A stretch of 26,807 nt of DNA from CAYLNK01 sp964384675 (GTDB taxonomy: Bacteria > Acidobacteriota > Thermoanaerobaculia > UBA5066): positions 1 through 26,807 of the forward strand of contig CAYLNK010000052.1 of the NCBI GenBank assembly GCA_964384675.1. The letters are read 5' to 3'. A program made the translations under genes and the position numbers. Of the stretch, positions 14,647 to 22,703 are shown in pieces. The number at the start of each line of letters is the position of its first letter. The stretch's first letter is position 1. Under the pieces are notes generated by a model that was not told where the DNA came from, did no database searches, and saw only the letters and a list, made by a program, of their open reading frames with translations.

Positions 14647-17600
14647 CTACTTGAAGTAGCCGGAGACGTCCACGATCAGGTGGACCGTCATGTCCGGCGG
14701 ACCGTCGGCGAGGACGGTCAGGCTGCCGGCCGCGTCGACACCGGCAAGGGCGTTGTTCGCGCGCGTCTGTCCCGCGCCGAAGTTGAGAGTCGAAGAAGCC
14801 CCCGGCGAGTTGCCGGTCGGGTAGAGGCGCACGTTGCCGCCCTTCGTGGGGCCGACCGCGGTCAGGTTGAGAGCGAGCGCCTTGGCATCCGCCGGGACGC
14901 CGCACTGACCGCCCAGCACGAAGGAGCGGGGGCTCCCCGCGGACAGGGCCGGGCCGCCATACGGTCCGTTCGCGCCCCGCGTGTCGACCGCGCGGCACGG
15001 GGTGACCGTGTAGAAGCCGCTGGTCGGGGTGGTGGTGAGGTAGGTGAAGCCACCCTGCAGCGAACGGTTCTGGCCGGAGGGGTTCACCACGACGACGTCC
15101 ACGGCGCCCGCGACGTGCGGCGGCGTGAGGCAGGTGATGGTGGCCGCGTCGACGACGACCACGGACGACGCGTAGTAGGTACCGTCGAGCACCACCGCGG
15201 CTCCCGGATCGAAGTTCGAGCCGGTGATCGTGACCGCCGTGAGGCCGGAGACCGGGCCGAAACTCGGCGTGATCTCGTTGACGCTGGGAGTCGGGACGGA
15301 GCCGCCGATCGTGACCGTGTCCTGGCCGGTGTCGTTCGACGGGTTGGAGTCGTTGGCGATCGCGACGCGTCCCCGATTCGTCGCCACGGGCGCCGCGGCG
15401 GCGTCGACGGCGACCGTGAGCGAGATGTCGGAGAACTGGCCGGGCGCCAGCGGGCCCGGGCTGCTGCAGGTGAACGTGGAGCCGCTTCCCGAGCAGGTCC
15501 AGCCGGCTCCCGAGGCCGACACGTACGTGAGTCCCGGCGGGAGGGCGTCCGTGACCACGATCGGGGCGAACTTGGCCGCATAGGCGAAGAGGTTCCCGAG
15601 GAGCTTGTCGTTCGCGGAGGTGATCGTGCCGCCGGTGGTGCACGCCTGAGCCACGAAGTCGACGTCGGAGATCAAGATCAGCCGGCCCGTCCCGAACTTC
15701 TTCTCGAGGATCACCGGCAGGCCGTGGCTGTCGCGGGCCAGGACGTCGGCGCCGGTCTCGTCGAAGAAGTAGCCGATCGTCTGCGAGCCCTCGAAGGACG
15801 TGATCTGGCCGAAGGGCCCGTTGAAGATCGGGTGAGACGCACCGTAGACGGTCGGCTTGAGCGGGTTCGGAGCGGTCGAGAGGACCGGGTAGCCGAAGAA
15901 GTCGCAGACCTTGTCGTAGCCCGGGTCGTCGCAGCTCACGACCATCGTCCCCCCGCCGATGACGTAGCTCTTCATCGCGTCGAGCTCGTTGGAGGTGAAC
16001 GCCGCGAGCGAGGAGTCGAACAGGTAGCCGACGAAGAAGAGGTCGTAGTTGGCGAGCCTGGCGGACGTGACGGAGTCCACTCCGGCGACGTTGTCGATCG
16101 TGATGGAGCGTGGGATGGTGCCGCCGGCGCCGAAGTTCGCGGTGTTGAGGAGCTTGTCGGCGGTCCGCTTCATGTTGGGGCCGTCGAGCGTCCAGTCGGT
16201 CCCGAACCGGCTGTTCGCGACGCTTCCGATGCTGATCGGGACCGGTGGCACGGTCGCGACGGTCCCGACGTTCTTCACACGCAGGTTGAACGCGCCGTTG
16301 GCGCCGACCGCGAAGTTCCCGACGTGCGATTTCTGGAGGGCCAGGTCCAGACCGATGACCGCGACGACGTCCGAGGTGGAGTCGTTGGTCGGGTCGAGGT
16401 CTCCCTCGAGCTCGACCTCGGCGACGTTCGTGACGGCGGGGATCGCGCGGCCGTCGACCGAGACCGTCAGGATGAGCGAGCTCTCGCCGCCGTTGCCGGC
16501 GATCTGGGAGGCGTTGTCGCACGTGACGACCGGTCCGGCCGCCGAGCAGGTCCAGCCGGCTCCGGTCCCGGAGACGAACCCGAGGCCGGGGGGCAGGATG
16601 TCGGTCACCTTCACCGGCTTGGTGGTCGCGTTCTCTCCGAGGTTCCGGACCGTGATCGTGAAGGCCCCCGTGCCGCCCCCGGTGAAACTGCCTGCGTGAG
16701 TCTTGATGATCGTGGCGTCCTGGATCGAATCGACGACCTGGAAGCCGTTGGCGAGGGTGTCGCTGAAGGAGTCGGGCTGTGCGGTCTGGACCGCCGTGAC
16801 GTTGCGGAAGCCGAGCGCGGCGTCGGGGGCCATCGTGATCTGGACCGTGGCGTCGTTGGAGGAGTTGATCTGGGTCGTGTCGACCGTGATGCCGGCCCCG
16901 AAGCCGAACGTGGTGCCCGCCTGGAACCCGAGCCCCGTGATGTTCACGGTGCGGGTCTGTCCCGGAAGGCCGTAGGCGGGGCCGACTCCGTCGACGCGGA
17001 ACTGCGTGATCGACGGGATCGCGCCGAAGGAGGTCGCGGAGCGGATCCTCGTGGTCGAGCCCGTCGTCACGGATCGCCCCTGCCACTCGAGCGCCGCCCC
17101 GTTGTCCTCGCAGCCGTTGTCGTTGATCGTGTCCGAGAGCGGGCCGAGCCCGATCTCGTGCCAGATCTGGGAGTAGAAGCGAGCCGCGTAGAGATCGGCG
17201 GGCGTGAAGGGTACGAACAGGATCGTGTAGGTGGGCGGCAGCCCGCAGTCCTGCCCGCCGACGGAGCCCGAGAAGGCGTCCCGGAACGGGATGCCCGCGT
17301 CGGACGCCGCCAGGTAGATGTCGGCGCCGAAGTAGAAGTCGAACTGCCTGGTCTGGGTGGAGGTGAAATCGAACGTCTGGGTGAAGTAGTTCTGGCCGTC
17401 GACGTATCGGACGGTCATGGTCATCCGGATCCCCGTGCCTCCGGCGTCGACGACGACGGTGACCGTGAACGGGTCGGCGATGGCCCCGGTTCCGGAAACC
17501 TCGCTCAGGGAAACCGCCGACCAGGCCTGGTAGCTTCCGAGCTGGCCGGTCGCGGTGCCTCTCTCCGAGAAGCGAGGCGCGTAGAGGGTGCCCCCGGTCC

Positions 17601-17853
17601 GGAGGAAGGCCCCCATGTCCGCGAGCGTCGTCTGGCTCGCGGGGTAGATCTGCCCCAGGGTCCCGCTCGGGTCCACGTTCTTGTTGAAGATCTGAAAGGA
17701 CGCGTCGGAGCCCACGTTGATCTTGAGGGGATTGCCCGAGATCGTCGTGAAGGGAACGGGGGCCGCCGGACGCGTGGGCGACGTCCCCTTCTCCGCCGAA
17801 GCGACACCGGAGAGCGAGCACCCGAGCGCCATCAGAAAGAGAAGCCGCTTCAT
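14647..17853 (-). CDS. Secreted multidomain surface protein (DUF11 x2, one split by a GATase-like insert; IPT/TIG; C-terminal beta domain)
   Basis: 1068 residues. A signal peptide (MKRLLFLMALGCSLSGVASA) with an AxA cleavage site precedes the mature protein. The order of parts is: an unassigned N-terminal domain (about 25-280); an IPT/TIG-like stretch (about 290-370); DUF11 number 1 (379-500); the first strands of DUF11 number 2 (502-534); an insert (about 535-763) that reads like a ThuA/DUF4350-type fold with YDLFFVGYLF, MKSYVIGGGTMVVSCDDPG, HPIFNGPFG and GRLILISDVDF; the rest of DUF11 number 2 (764-850); an IPT/TIG domain (858-937); and a C-terminal domain (940-1068) with FYTVTPCRAVDTR and a final LIVDVSGYFK. 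The ATG at 17853 is set by the GGAGG just upstream and by the signal peptide. Probably cell-surface or secreted; no enzymatic residues could be identified. Confidence 0.9.
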   Translation of the reverse strand: MKRLLFLMALGCSLSGVASAEKGTSPTRPAAPVPFTTISGNPLKINVGSDASFQIFNKNVDPSGTLGQIYPASQTTLADMGAFLRTGGTLYAPRFSERGTATGQLGSYQAWSAVSLSEVSGTGAIADPFTVTVVVDAGGTGIRMTMTVRYVDGQNYFTQTFDFTSTQTRQFDFYFGADIYLAASDAGIPFRDAFSGSVGGQDCGLPPTYTILFVPFTPADLYAARFYSQIWHEIGLGPLSDTINDNGCEDNGAALEWQGRSVTTGSTTRIRSATSFGAIPSITQFRVDGVGPAYGLPGQTRTVNITGLGFQAGTTFGFGAGITVDTTQINSSNDATVQITMAPDAALGFRNVTAVQTAQPDSFSDTLANGFQVVDSIQDATIIKTHAGSFTGGGTGAFTITVRNLGENATTKPVKVTDILPPGLGFVSGTGAGWTCSAAGPVVTCDNASQIAGNGGESSLILTVSVDGRAIPAVTNVAEVELEGDLDPTNDSTSDVVAVIGLDLALQKSHVGNFAVGANGAFNLRVKNVGTVATVPPVPISIGSVANSRFGTDWTLDGPNMKRTADKLLNTANFGAGGTIPRSITIDNVAGVDSVTSARLANYDLFFVGYLFDSSLAAFTSNELDAMKSYVIGGGTMVVSCDDPGYDKVCDFFGYPVLSTAPNPLKPTVYGASHPIFNGPFGQITSFEGSQTIGYFFDETGADVLARDSHGLPVILEKKFGTGRLILISDVDFVAQACTTGGTITSANDKLLGNLFAYAAKFAPIVVTDALPPGLTYVSASGAGWTCSGSGSTFTCSSPGPLAPGQFSDISLTVAVDAAAAPVATNRGRVAIANDSNPSNDTGQDTVTIGGSVPTPSVNEITPSFGPVSGLTAVTITGSNFDPGAAVVLDGTYYASSVVVVDAATITCLTPPHVAGAVDVVVVNPSGQNRSLQGGFTYLTTTPTSGFYTVTPCRAVDTRGANGPYGGPALSAGSPRSFVLGGQCGVPADAKALALNLTAVGPTKGGNVRLYPTGNSPGASSTLNFGAGQTRANNALAGVDAAGSLTVLADGPPDMTVHLIVDVSGYFK

Positions 17854-17857
17854 GTTC

Positions 17858-17862
17858 CCTCC
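17858..17862 (-). promoter_or_regulatory. Shine-Dalgarno GGAGG of the secreted-protein gene
   Basis: GGAGG lies 4 nt upstream of the ATG at 17853 on the minus strand. It rules out the in-frame upstream start at 17907, whose Arg/Gln-rich extension would precede the signal peptide. In the 93-nt spacer to the LON gene I see no convincing promoter. Confidence 0.65.
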
Positions 17863-17946
17863 GCTTTCAGGAGACTGTTGCCGCTGTCGACGGAGGGATT
17901 TTCGCACAGCTGCCGCGACGTGGCGGCGCCGGGTCGAGAGTCGAGC

Positions 17947-18618
17947 TCAGTTCCAGCGGGCGTCGCCAGTCGTGGCGCGGCGGAACGGCTTGAGGAAGTC
18001 GATCCGGCGCTGCAACGATTCGACGTGGGAGAGGACCCACGCGTACCTCTCGTCGAGCCGGTCCATCGAGAGAAGCGTGTACCGGTCGCCGGCGTCCAGA
18101 CCGAGGCGTCCGGCCACCTCGTTCACCAGTCCCTCGTCGCTCAGGTCGGGCGCCAGCTCGCTCGCCTCGGGGCGCCCCACGGCCAGGGCGAGCTTCGTCA
18201 CCACACGCCCCAGCAGCCGGCGCAGCTCCTCGCTCGAGGGACCACCCGCCGCAGCCCCCGAGAGGGGCACGGAGCGGAGCACGGTGACGTCCGCCACCCG
18301 ATAGGCGCGGCCCGTCCGCTCGCCCTCGATCCGATAGCGCCACAGCCCTTTCAGGACGATGTTCGAGCGGCCGTCCTCGAGCGGCTCGTGCTCCACGATC
18401 TCGCCGGCGCAGCCGATCTCGTGGACGGCCGGTCGCCCCAGCTCGTCCGGCGGCTCGGCCGGACGGAGCAGCTGAACGCCGATCGTCCGGTCTCCCTCGA
18501 GCGCGTCCGCCAGCATCGCCCGGTATCGGGGCTCGAAGACGTGGAGCGGCAAGAGGGTCTCCGGCAGGAAGACGACATCCGGCAACGGGAAGATCGGGAC
18601 GCGGCGGGTCTGGCTCAT
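17947..18618 (-). CDS. LON substrate-binding (N-terminal) domain protein
   Basis: 223 residues, no protease or ATPase domain. It matches the N-terminal domain of Lon proteases as a stand-alone protein: VPIFPLPDVVFLPETLLPLHVFEPRYRAMLADAL (typical signature, first 40 residues), then IGVQLLRP, IGCAGEIVEHEPLEDGRSNIVLKGLWRYRI, and a helical C-terminal half ending in a coil that contains HVESLQRRIDFLK. Stand-alone LON-domain proteins are widespread and uncharacterised; peptide or unfolded-protein binding is the usual suggestion. The ATG at 18618 overlaps the cytochrome stop (ATGA), and a good AAGGAG Shine-Dalgarno lies just upstream, inside the cytochrome gene. Cytosolic. Confidence 0.92.
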   Translation of the reverse strand: MSQTRRVPIFPLPDVVFLPETLLPLHVFEPRYRAMLADALEGDRTIGVQLLRPAEPPDELGRPAVHEIGCAGEIVEHEPLEDGRSNIVLKGLWRYRIEGERTGRAYRVADVTVLRSVPLSGAAAGGPSSEELRRLLGRVVTKLALAVGRPEASELAPDLSDEGLVNEVAGRLGLDAGDRYTLLSMDRLDERYAWVLSHVESLQRRIDFLKPFRRATTGDARWN

Positions 18619-18974
18619 CTCTCCTTCGGTCTCCTCGCCTCGCCGGAAGTGCGAACGAGGCGCTCGACGTAACGGGCGACGGCGTCGATCTCTTCCGGGT
18701 CGAGCCTACCTTCGAAGCGGGGCATCGGGCTCTTCGGATCACCCTCGGCGATCAGCCTTTTCACCGACGCAAGATCGCTGCCGTGCCGCCAGACCCCGTC
18801 GGTCAGGTCGGCGTGCGGGAACCGGGCGCGGTAGGACGGCGTCGAAGCGCCCGTCGGACCGTGGCACCCGGCGCACTTCCTCACGTAGACCCTCTCGCCC
18901 GGATCCCGCGGCCCACAGCCGATTCCCATCGACAGGAGGGCCGCTCCGAGGGCGGTCCACAACGCTTTCGTCAT
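18615..18974 (-). CDS. Monohaem class I cytochrome c, probably membrane- or lipid-anchored
   Basis: 119 residues. A hydrophobic N-terminus (residues 4-19) ends at a Cys (C20) in GIGCGPRDP, which resembles a lipoprotein site although GIGC is a weak lipobox. The haem motif is CAGCH, preceded by the usual VYVRKCAGCHGPTG start of class I cytochromes. The distal Met is likely in SPMPRFEG, followed by the closing helix DPEEIDAVARYVERLV. Electron carrier in the periplasm; partner unknown. The ATG at 18974 lies only 16 bp from the divergent ferredoxin ATG. The stop overlaps the LON-domain gene start. Confidence 0.92.
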   Translation of the reverse strand: MTKALWTALGAALLSMGIGCGPRDPGERVYVRKCAGCHGPTGASTPSYRARFPHADLTDGVWRHGSDLASVKRLIAEGDPKSPMPRFEGRLDPEEIDAVARYVERLVRTSGEARRPKER

Positions 18975-18982
18975 GCTATCTT
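18974..18982 (+). promoter_or_regulatory. Extended -10 box (TGC-TATCTT) of the ferredoxin gene, 8 nt before the start
   Basis: TATCTT at 18977-18982 with TG one base upstream is followed by eight bases and ATG 18991. Any -35 region would lie inside the cytochrome c gene. Leaderless expression is inferred. Confidence 0.6.
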
Positions 18983-18990
18983 CGGGCGCG

Positions 18991-19224
18991 ATGGCGAACC
19001 CAGACGATCGTTATCCGGACAACGCCCCGGGCAAATTCTACGTCGACACCCAGTGCATCGACTGCGACGTTTGCCGGGTGACGGCGCCCTCCAACTTCAC
19101 CCGGCAGGAAGACAAGGGCTACTCCTACGTCTTCAAGCAGGCCGAGACCCCCGAGGAAGAGGCGCAGTGCCAGGAGGCGATGGACTCGTGCCCGGTGGAA
19201 GCGATCGGGAACGACGGGAAATAG
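18991..19224 (+). CDS. Single [4Fe-4S] ferredoxin
   Basis: 77 residues, cytosolic electron carrier. Cys22, Cys25 and Cys28 (QCIDCDVC) with Cys67 in SCPVEAIG form one [4Fe-4S] site. The usual second cluster is replaced by a loop (APSNFTRQEDKGYSYVFKQ), as in monocluster ferredoxins. An extra Cys60 is present. The start MANPDDRYP is chosen over the six-codon upstream extension because the latter contains the promoter. The stop is 8 bp from the convergent pxpA stop. Redox partner not visible; the divergent cytochrome works in a different compartment. Confidence 0.92.
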   Translation: MANPDDRYPDNAPGKFYVDTQCIDCDVCRVTAPSNFTRQEDKGYSYVFKQAETPEEEAQCQEAMDSCPVEAIGNDGK

Positions 19225-19232
19225 CCGCGCCT

Positions 19233-19973
19233 TCAGGCGAGCCGTCTCACCGGGACTCCCTGCCGGTCGAGACCCGTTCGGATCGCGGCCGCGAAGAGCG
19301 CCGCACCAGGGGTGTCGCCGTGAAGGCACAGGGTCTCCGCCCGTAGCGGGATCCGCGCGCCGCCGCGCGCCGTGACCTCCCCGCGCAGGGCGATCGAGGC
19401 CGCCTGAGCGGCTGCCTGCTCCGCGGCCGGGAGAAGCGCGTCGGGCTCGGACCGTGGGACGAGCGTCCCGTCCGGTCGGTAGCGCCGGTCCGCGAACCCC
19501 TCGACGGCGCACCGCATTCCTCTCTCGTGTGCGGCGTCCGTGAGGCGGGAGCCGGGGGACGTGATCACGATCAGGCGCCGGTCCAGCCGGCAGGCCGCCT
19601 CGGCGATCGCCGCCGCGACCTCGGGGCGTCGCGCCGCCTCGTGGTAAAGCGCACCATGCGGCTTGAGCTGGGTCACCGTCGCGCCCGACTCGACCGCGAG
19701 CTCCAGGAGACGGCCCGTCTGGACGCGAACGAACGCCTCGATCGCCTCGGGCGGCAGGTCCAGCGCGACTCGCCCGAAGCGCTCCCGGTCGGGATAGCCG
19801 GGATGCGCGCCGATCGCCAGCCCGGAACGCCGCGCCAGCTCGAGGGCCCGCCGCATCGACGCGTCGTCGCCCGCGTGGCCGCCACAGGCGACGTGGATCG
19901 TCGTCACGTGAGGGGCGATCGCCCCGTCGTCGAACCCCTCGCCGCCGTCGAAGTTCAGGTCGATCGAGGTCAC
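19233..19973 (-). CDS. pxpA: 5-oxoprolinase (ATP-hydrolysing) subunit A, LamB/YcsF family
   Basis: 246 residues, close to the usual 250. PxpA acts with PxpB and PxpC to hydrolyse 5-oxoproline to glutamate using ATP. Conserved blocks are IGAHPGYPD, QLKPHGALYH, EGFADRRYRPDGTLVPRSEPDALL and TLCLHGDTPGA. The N-terminus is divergent: where the family has DLNCDLGESFG followed by a longer loop and ANIACGFHAGD, this protein has DLNFDGGEGFDDG, a loop some 7 residues shorter, and IHVACGGHAGD. The start is GTG at 19973, overlapping the pxpC stop (GTGA); the longer open frame upstream is a shadow of pxpC. Last gene of the coupled run. Confidence 0.92.
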   Translation of the reverse strand: MTSIDLNFDGGEGFDDGAIAPHVTTIHVACGGHAGDDASMRRALELARRSGLAIGAHPGYPDRERFGRVALDLPPEAIEAFVRVQTGRLLELAVESGATVTQLKPHGALYHEAARRPEVAAAIAEAACRLDRRLIVITSPGSRLTDAAHERGMRCAVEGFADRRYRPDGTLVPRSEPDALLPAAEQAAAQAASIALRGEVTARGGARIPLRAETLCLHGDTPGAALFAAAIRTGLDRQGVPVRRLA

Positions 19974-20836
19974 GGCGCCATTCTCGACGGCCACGGGACC
20001 CGGCGGAAGCGGATGGCCCGCCCGATCGGACACCGGACCAGACGGGTCAGCTCCGCGCGCGGGAGGACCGCCAGCTTCGCGTAGCCGCCGGTGACCGGCC
20101 CTTCGTTGAGGAGCACGATCGGCTGGCCGGAGGGCGGCACCTGGATCGAGCCGACCGTGGCGCCCTCGGAGGGGAGCTCGGGTCCCTCCCACCGGATCGA
20201 GGGCCCGTCGAGCCGGAAGCCGGCGCGGTTCGAGTCCGACGCGATGCGGTACGAACCTCCGGTGAGGGTCGCGAGGGCGTCGGGCGGGAACAGCGCCGCC
20301 TGGGGACCGTCGAGGCAAGCGAGCACCAGCGGGTCCGGGCCGTCAGCCTGTCGCTCGACTGGCCGGACGGAGTCGAGCCGCGCCGTGGTCTCGACACCCA
20401 CGCCGAGCCGGTCTCCCTTCCGGAGCGGTCTGCCGGAGAACCCGCCGAAGCCCGCCGCCACCGAGGTCGACCGGCTGTCGAGGACCCGAGGGACGTCGAT
20501 GCCGCCGGCGAACGCGACGACGGCTCGAGACGCGTGCGGCGCGGGCGACAGGTCGATCTCCTCGCCCGCCGCCAGGGAGAGCACGCGGCCGGGCGCGGGT
20601 CCGAAAGGTCCCGCCACGGCCAGCCTGACCTCTCCTGCGGCGCGGAGCCGCGGCCCCCGAAACCAGACCTCGAGTCCGGCGGCGCCGTCCGGGTTCCCGA
20701 CCAGGCGGTTCGCCGTGACGAGGCCGTCGGGGTCGAGCGCGCCGCCGCGCGGCACGCCCCAGGCTCCGAGCCCCGGCCGGCCGAGGTCCTGGACGGTCGT
20801 CAGCAGCCCGGGGGAGAGGACGAGGAGGGCGCTCAC
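19970..20836 (-). CDS. pxpC: 5-oxoprolinase subunit C (KipA / biotin-dependent carboxyltransferase-like family)
   Basis: 288 residues. One of the two cyclophilin-like subunits that work with PxpA in 5-oxoproline hydrolysis. Clear family markers are LLTTVQDLGRPGLGAWGVP at the N-terminus, ALDPDGLVTANRLVGNPDGAAGLE, FAGGIDVPRVLDSRST, SDSNRAGFRLDG, and GSIQVPPSGQPIVLLNEGPV followed by GGYAKLAVL. The start is GTG at 20836, overlapping the pxpB stop. PxpB and PxpC are sometimes fused; here they are separate. The older annotation as urea amidolyase or allophanate hydrolase subunit 2 refers to the same family. Confidence 0.94.
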   Translation of the reverse strand: MSALLVLSPGLLTTVQDLGRPGLGAWGVPRGGALDPDGLVTANRLVGNPDGAAGLEVWFRGPRLRAAGEVRLAVAGPFGPAPGRVLSLAAGEEIDLSPAPHASRAVVAFAGGIDVPRVLDSRSTSVAAGFGGFSGRPLRKGDRLGVGVETTARLDSVRPVERQADGPDPLVLACLDGPQAALFPPDALATLTGGSYRIASDSNRAGFRLDGPSIRWEGPELPSEGATVGSIQVPPSGQPIVLLNEGPVTGGYAKLAVLPRAELTRLVRCPIGRAIRFRRVPWPSRMAP

Positions 20837-21456
20837 GGGGCGGGCACGAATCGCACGACGTCGCCCGGCCGCAGGCGCGCGGGCGGATCGTCGGCGGGGT
20901 CGAAGAGCCGGACCGGCGTCGTGCCGATCAGGTTCCAGCCGCCCGGCGTCGGGCTCGGGTAGATGCCCGCGTACGTGCCGGCCAGCGCGACGCTGCCGGC
21001 CGGAACGAGGGGCCGGGGTGAGCCGCGGCGCGGGAGCTGGAGCTCGAGCGGCAGCCCGTACAGGTACGGGAAGCCGGGCGAGAAGCCGAGGAAGCCGACC
21101 GTGAAGTCGATCGCCGCGAGGCGGGTCCAGAACGCACCGGACGAGAGACCCGTCGACGAGAGGACGTCGGCGAGATCCGCGCCGTCGGGCACGACCGGCA
21201 GCTCGTGCCGGCGCGAGACGCGCTCCGGGGCCGGCGCATCGACGTCCTCGGCGAGCCTGCCGAGACGCCGCGGGTCGAGAGAGGCGTCGCCGATCACGAG
21301 CAGCGAGCGCGCCGCCGGGATGAGGTCGACGACGCCCGGGAGCCCGACCTCCCGCAGCGAGTCGCGGGCGCGGCGGGCCTTCCGGTTGGCGCTCTCCTCG
21401 TCCGGGTCGTCCCACGTCAGCAGCCAGGAGTCCTCGCCGGCCGGGACGACGTTCAT
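20833..21456 (-). CDS. pxpB: 5-oxoprolinase subunit B (KipI family)
   Basis: 207 residues. The core motif of the family is unmistakable: VGFLGFSPGFPYLYGLP, then PRRGSPRPLVPAGSVALAG, and YAGIYPSPTPGGWNLIGTTP with RLFDP. It forms the PxpBC complex with the next gene product. The N-terminal 80 residues (from VVPAGEDSWLL, matching the usual PxGDxALLV start) form the first domain. ATG 21456 overlaps the stop of the APC permease (ATGA), which ties the permease to the oxoprolinase genes. Confidence 0.95.
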   Translation of the reverse strand: MNVVPAGEDSWLLTWDDPDEESANRKARRARDSLREVGLPGVVDLIPAARSLLVIGDASLDPRRLGRLAEDVDAPAPERVSRRHELPVVPDGADLADVLSSTGLSSGAFWTRLAAIDFTVGFLGFSPGFPYLYGLPLELQLPRRGSPRPLVPAGSVALAGTYAGIYPSPTPGGWNLIGTTPVRLFDPADDPPARLRPGDVVRFVPAP

Positions 21457-22703
21457 CGCTTCCGCGCCAGGAGGTAGGCGGGCACGCCCAGGAGGACGAG
21501 CCCGAGGCCCAGGAGGTTCGTCCACGGGCTGGCGACCACGAGGAGCGCGCTGATCGCGAGCGCGGGTACGGCGAAGAGCCACGGCGTCAGCGGGTAGCCG
21601 AACGTCTCGTGCGCGCGGGGCTGGGCCGGAGCGCGCCGCCGCAGAGCCGGGACCGCCAGCACCAGAGCGATCACGAGGAGGAGCTCCGCCGAGACGACGT
21701 ACTTCAGGAGCTGGCCGTACGTGCCCGAGAGGACGAGGAGGCCGCCCCACGCCGCCTGCACGGCCAGCGCCGCGCCCGGGACGCCCTTCGTGTTGAGGTG
21801 CGCCGCGAAGCCGAGGCCGCGCGCGTCCCGAGCGACCGCGTACAGCACGCGCGAGCCGGAGAGGACGAGCCCGTTGGCGCACCCGGCCGTCGAGACGAGG
21901 ATCGCCGCCGCCATCAGCTTCCCGCCGATCCCCGGCAGCAGCGCCTCGGCCGCCGCCGAGCCGACGCGGTCCGACGCGGCCGTGGTGATGCCGTCGAACG
22001 ACAGCACCCTCAGGTAGCCGAAGTTCGCCGCCACGTAGAGGCTCGCGACGAGAGCGCAGCCCCCGATCAGGGCGACGGGAAACGTCCTCTCGGGGCGCGC
22101 CACCTCCGCCCCCGGGAACGTGACGTTCGTCCAGGCCGACTGCGAGAAGAGCGGCCCCACGAGCGCGGCCGCGAACGCGACCGCGAGCGGGAAGCCCACG
22201 GGAGAGGGGCGGGGCTCCGCCACGCTGGCCGAGGTGGCCGCGGGCGCGAGGAGGCACCCGGCCACGAGCGCGACGAAGGCCGTCAGCTTCACGGCGGTGA
22301 AGACGTTCTGGATCCGCGTCCCGGTGCGAAGCCCCCGCGCGTTGGCGAACGTCAGGAGCGCGAGGAGCGCGATCGCGACGGCCTTCTCGAGGAGGCCGTG
22401 CACGGCGGGGACGAGGACTCCGAGGTAGCGCGCGAACGCGACGCAGACGGCGGCGATCGTCCCGGTCTGCACGACGGTCACGAGCGACCAGCCGTACAGG
22501 AAACCGGCGAGGGGACCGAACGCCCGCGACAGGAAGACGGTCGGTCCGCCGGCTTCGGGATACATCACCGCGAGCTCCGCGCACGACAGAGCGGCCAGCA
22601 GGGTCAAGGCCCCGGCCGTCGCCCAGACCGCGAGGAGACGCCCGGGGGAGCCGACGAGGCGGCCCGACTCCGCCGAGACGAGGAAGATCCCCGAGCCGAT
22701 CAT
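21453..22703 (-). CDS. APC superfamily amino acid permease; true start probably slightly upstream at a non-ATG codon
   Basis: 416 residues from the first ATG, about 11-12 membrane helices; inner membrane. Family markers are the opening IGSGIFLV, then CAELAVMYPEAGGPTVFLSRAFG, NARGLRTGTRIQN, and SGSRVLYAVARDARG. The family's helix 1 normally begins about 10-15 residues before this ATG, and the upstream frame does encode it (RLIGPVDGLALVVGS before MIGSGIF). That frame is open only back to 22802 and contains no ATG, GTG or TTG, only a CTG at 22745. I give the ATG coordinates as the conservative call. Substrate unknown; overlap with pxpB makes 5-oxoproline, glutamate or a related amino acid plausible. 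Confidence 0.88.
   Translation of the reverse strand: MIGSGIFLVSAESGRLVGSPGRLLAVWATAGALTLLAALSCAELAVMYPEAGGPTVFLSRAFGPLAGFLYGWSLVTVVQTGTIAAVCVAFARYLGVLVPAVHGLLEKAVAIALLALLTFANARGLRTGTRIQNVFTAVKLTAFVALVAGCLLAPAATSASVAEPRPSPVGFPLAVAFAAALVGPLFSQSAWTNVTFPGAEVARPERTFPVALIGGCALVASLYVAANFGYLRVLSFDGITTAASDRVGSAAAEALLPGIGGKLMAAAILVSTAGCANGLVLSGSRVLYAVARDARGLGFAAHLNTKGVPGAALAVQAAWGGLLVLSGTYGQLLKYVVSAELLLVIALVLAVPALRRRAPAQPRAHETFGYPLTPWLFAVPALAISALLVVASPWTNLLGLGLVLLGVPAYLLARKR

Noticed and set aside
14680..18672. 1330-codon open frame on the plus strand opposite the secreted protein and LON gene
   Set aside because: Arg/Val/Asp-rich composition with no domain. It mirrors the real minus-strand genes, which have a signal peptide, domains and a ribosome binding site. 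Long antisense frames are expected at this GC content.
18974..18990. A matching leaderless -10 box for the cytochrome gene on the minus strand
   Set aside because: The only candidate, TAGCAT, overlaps the start codon itself and would start transcription inside the gene.
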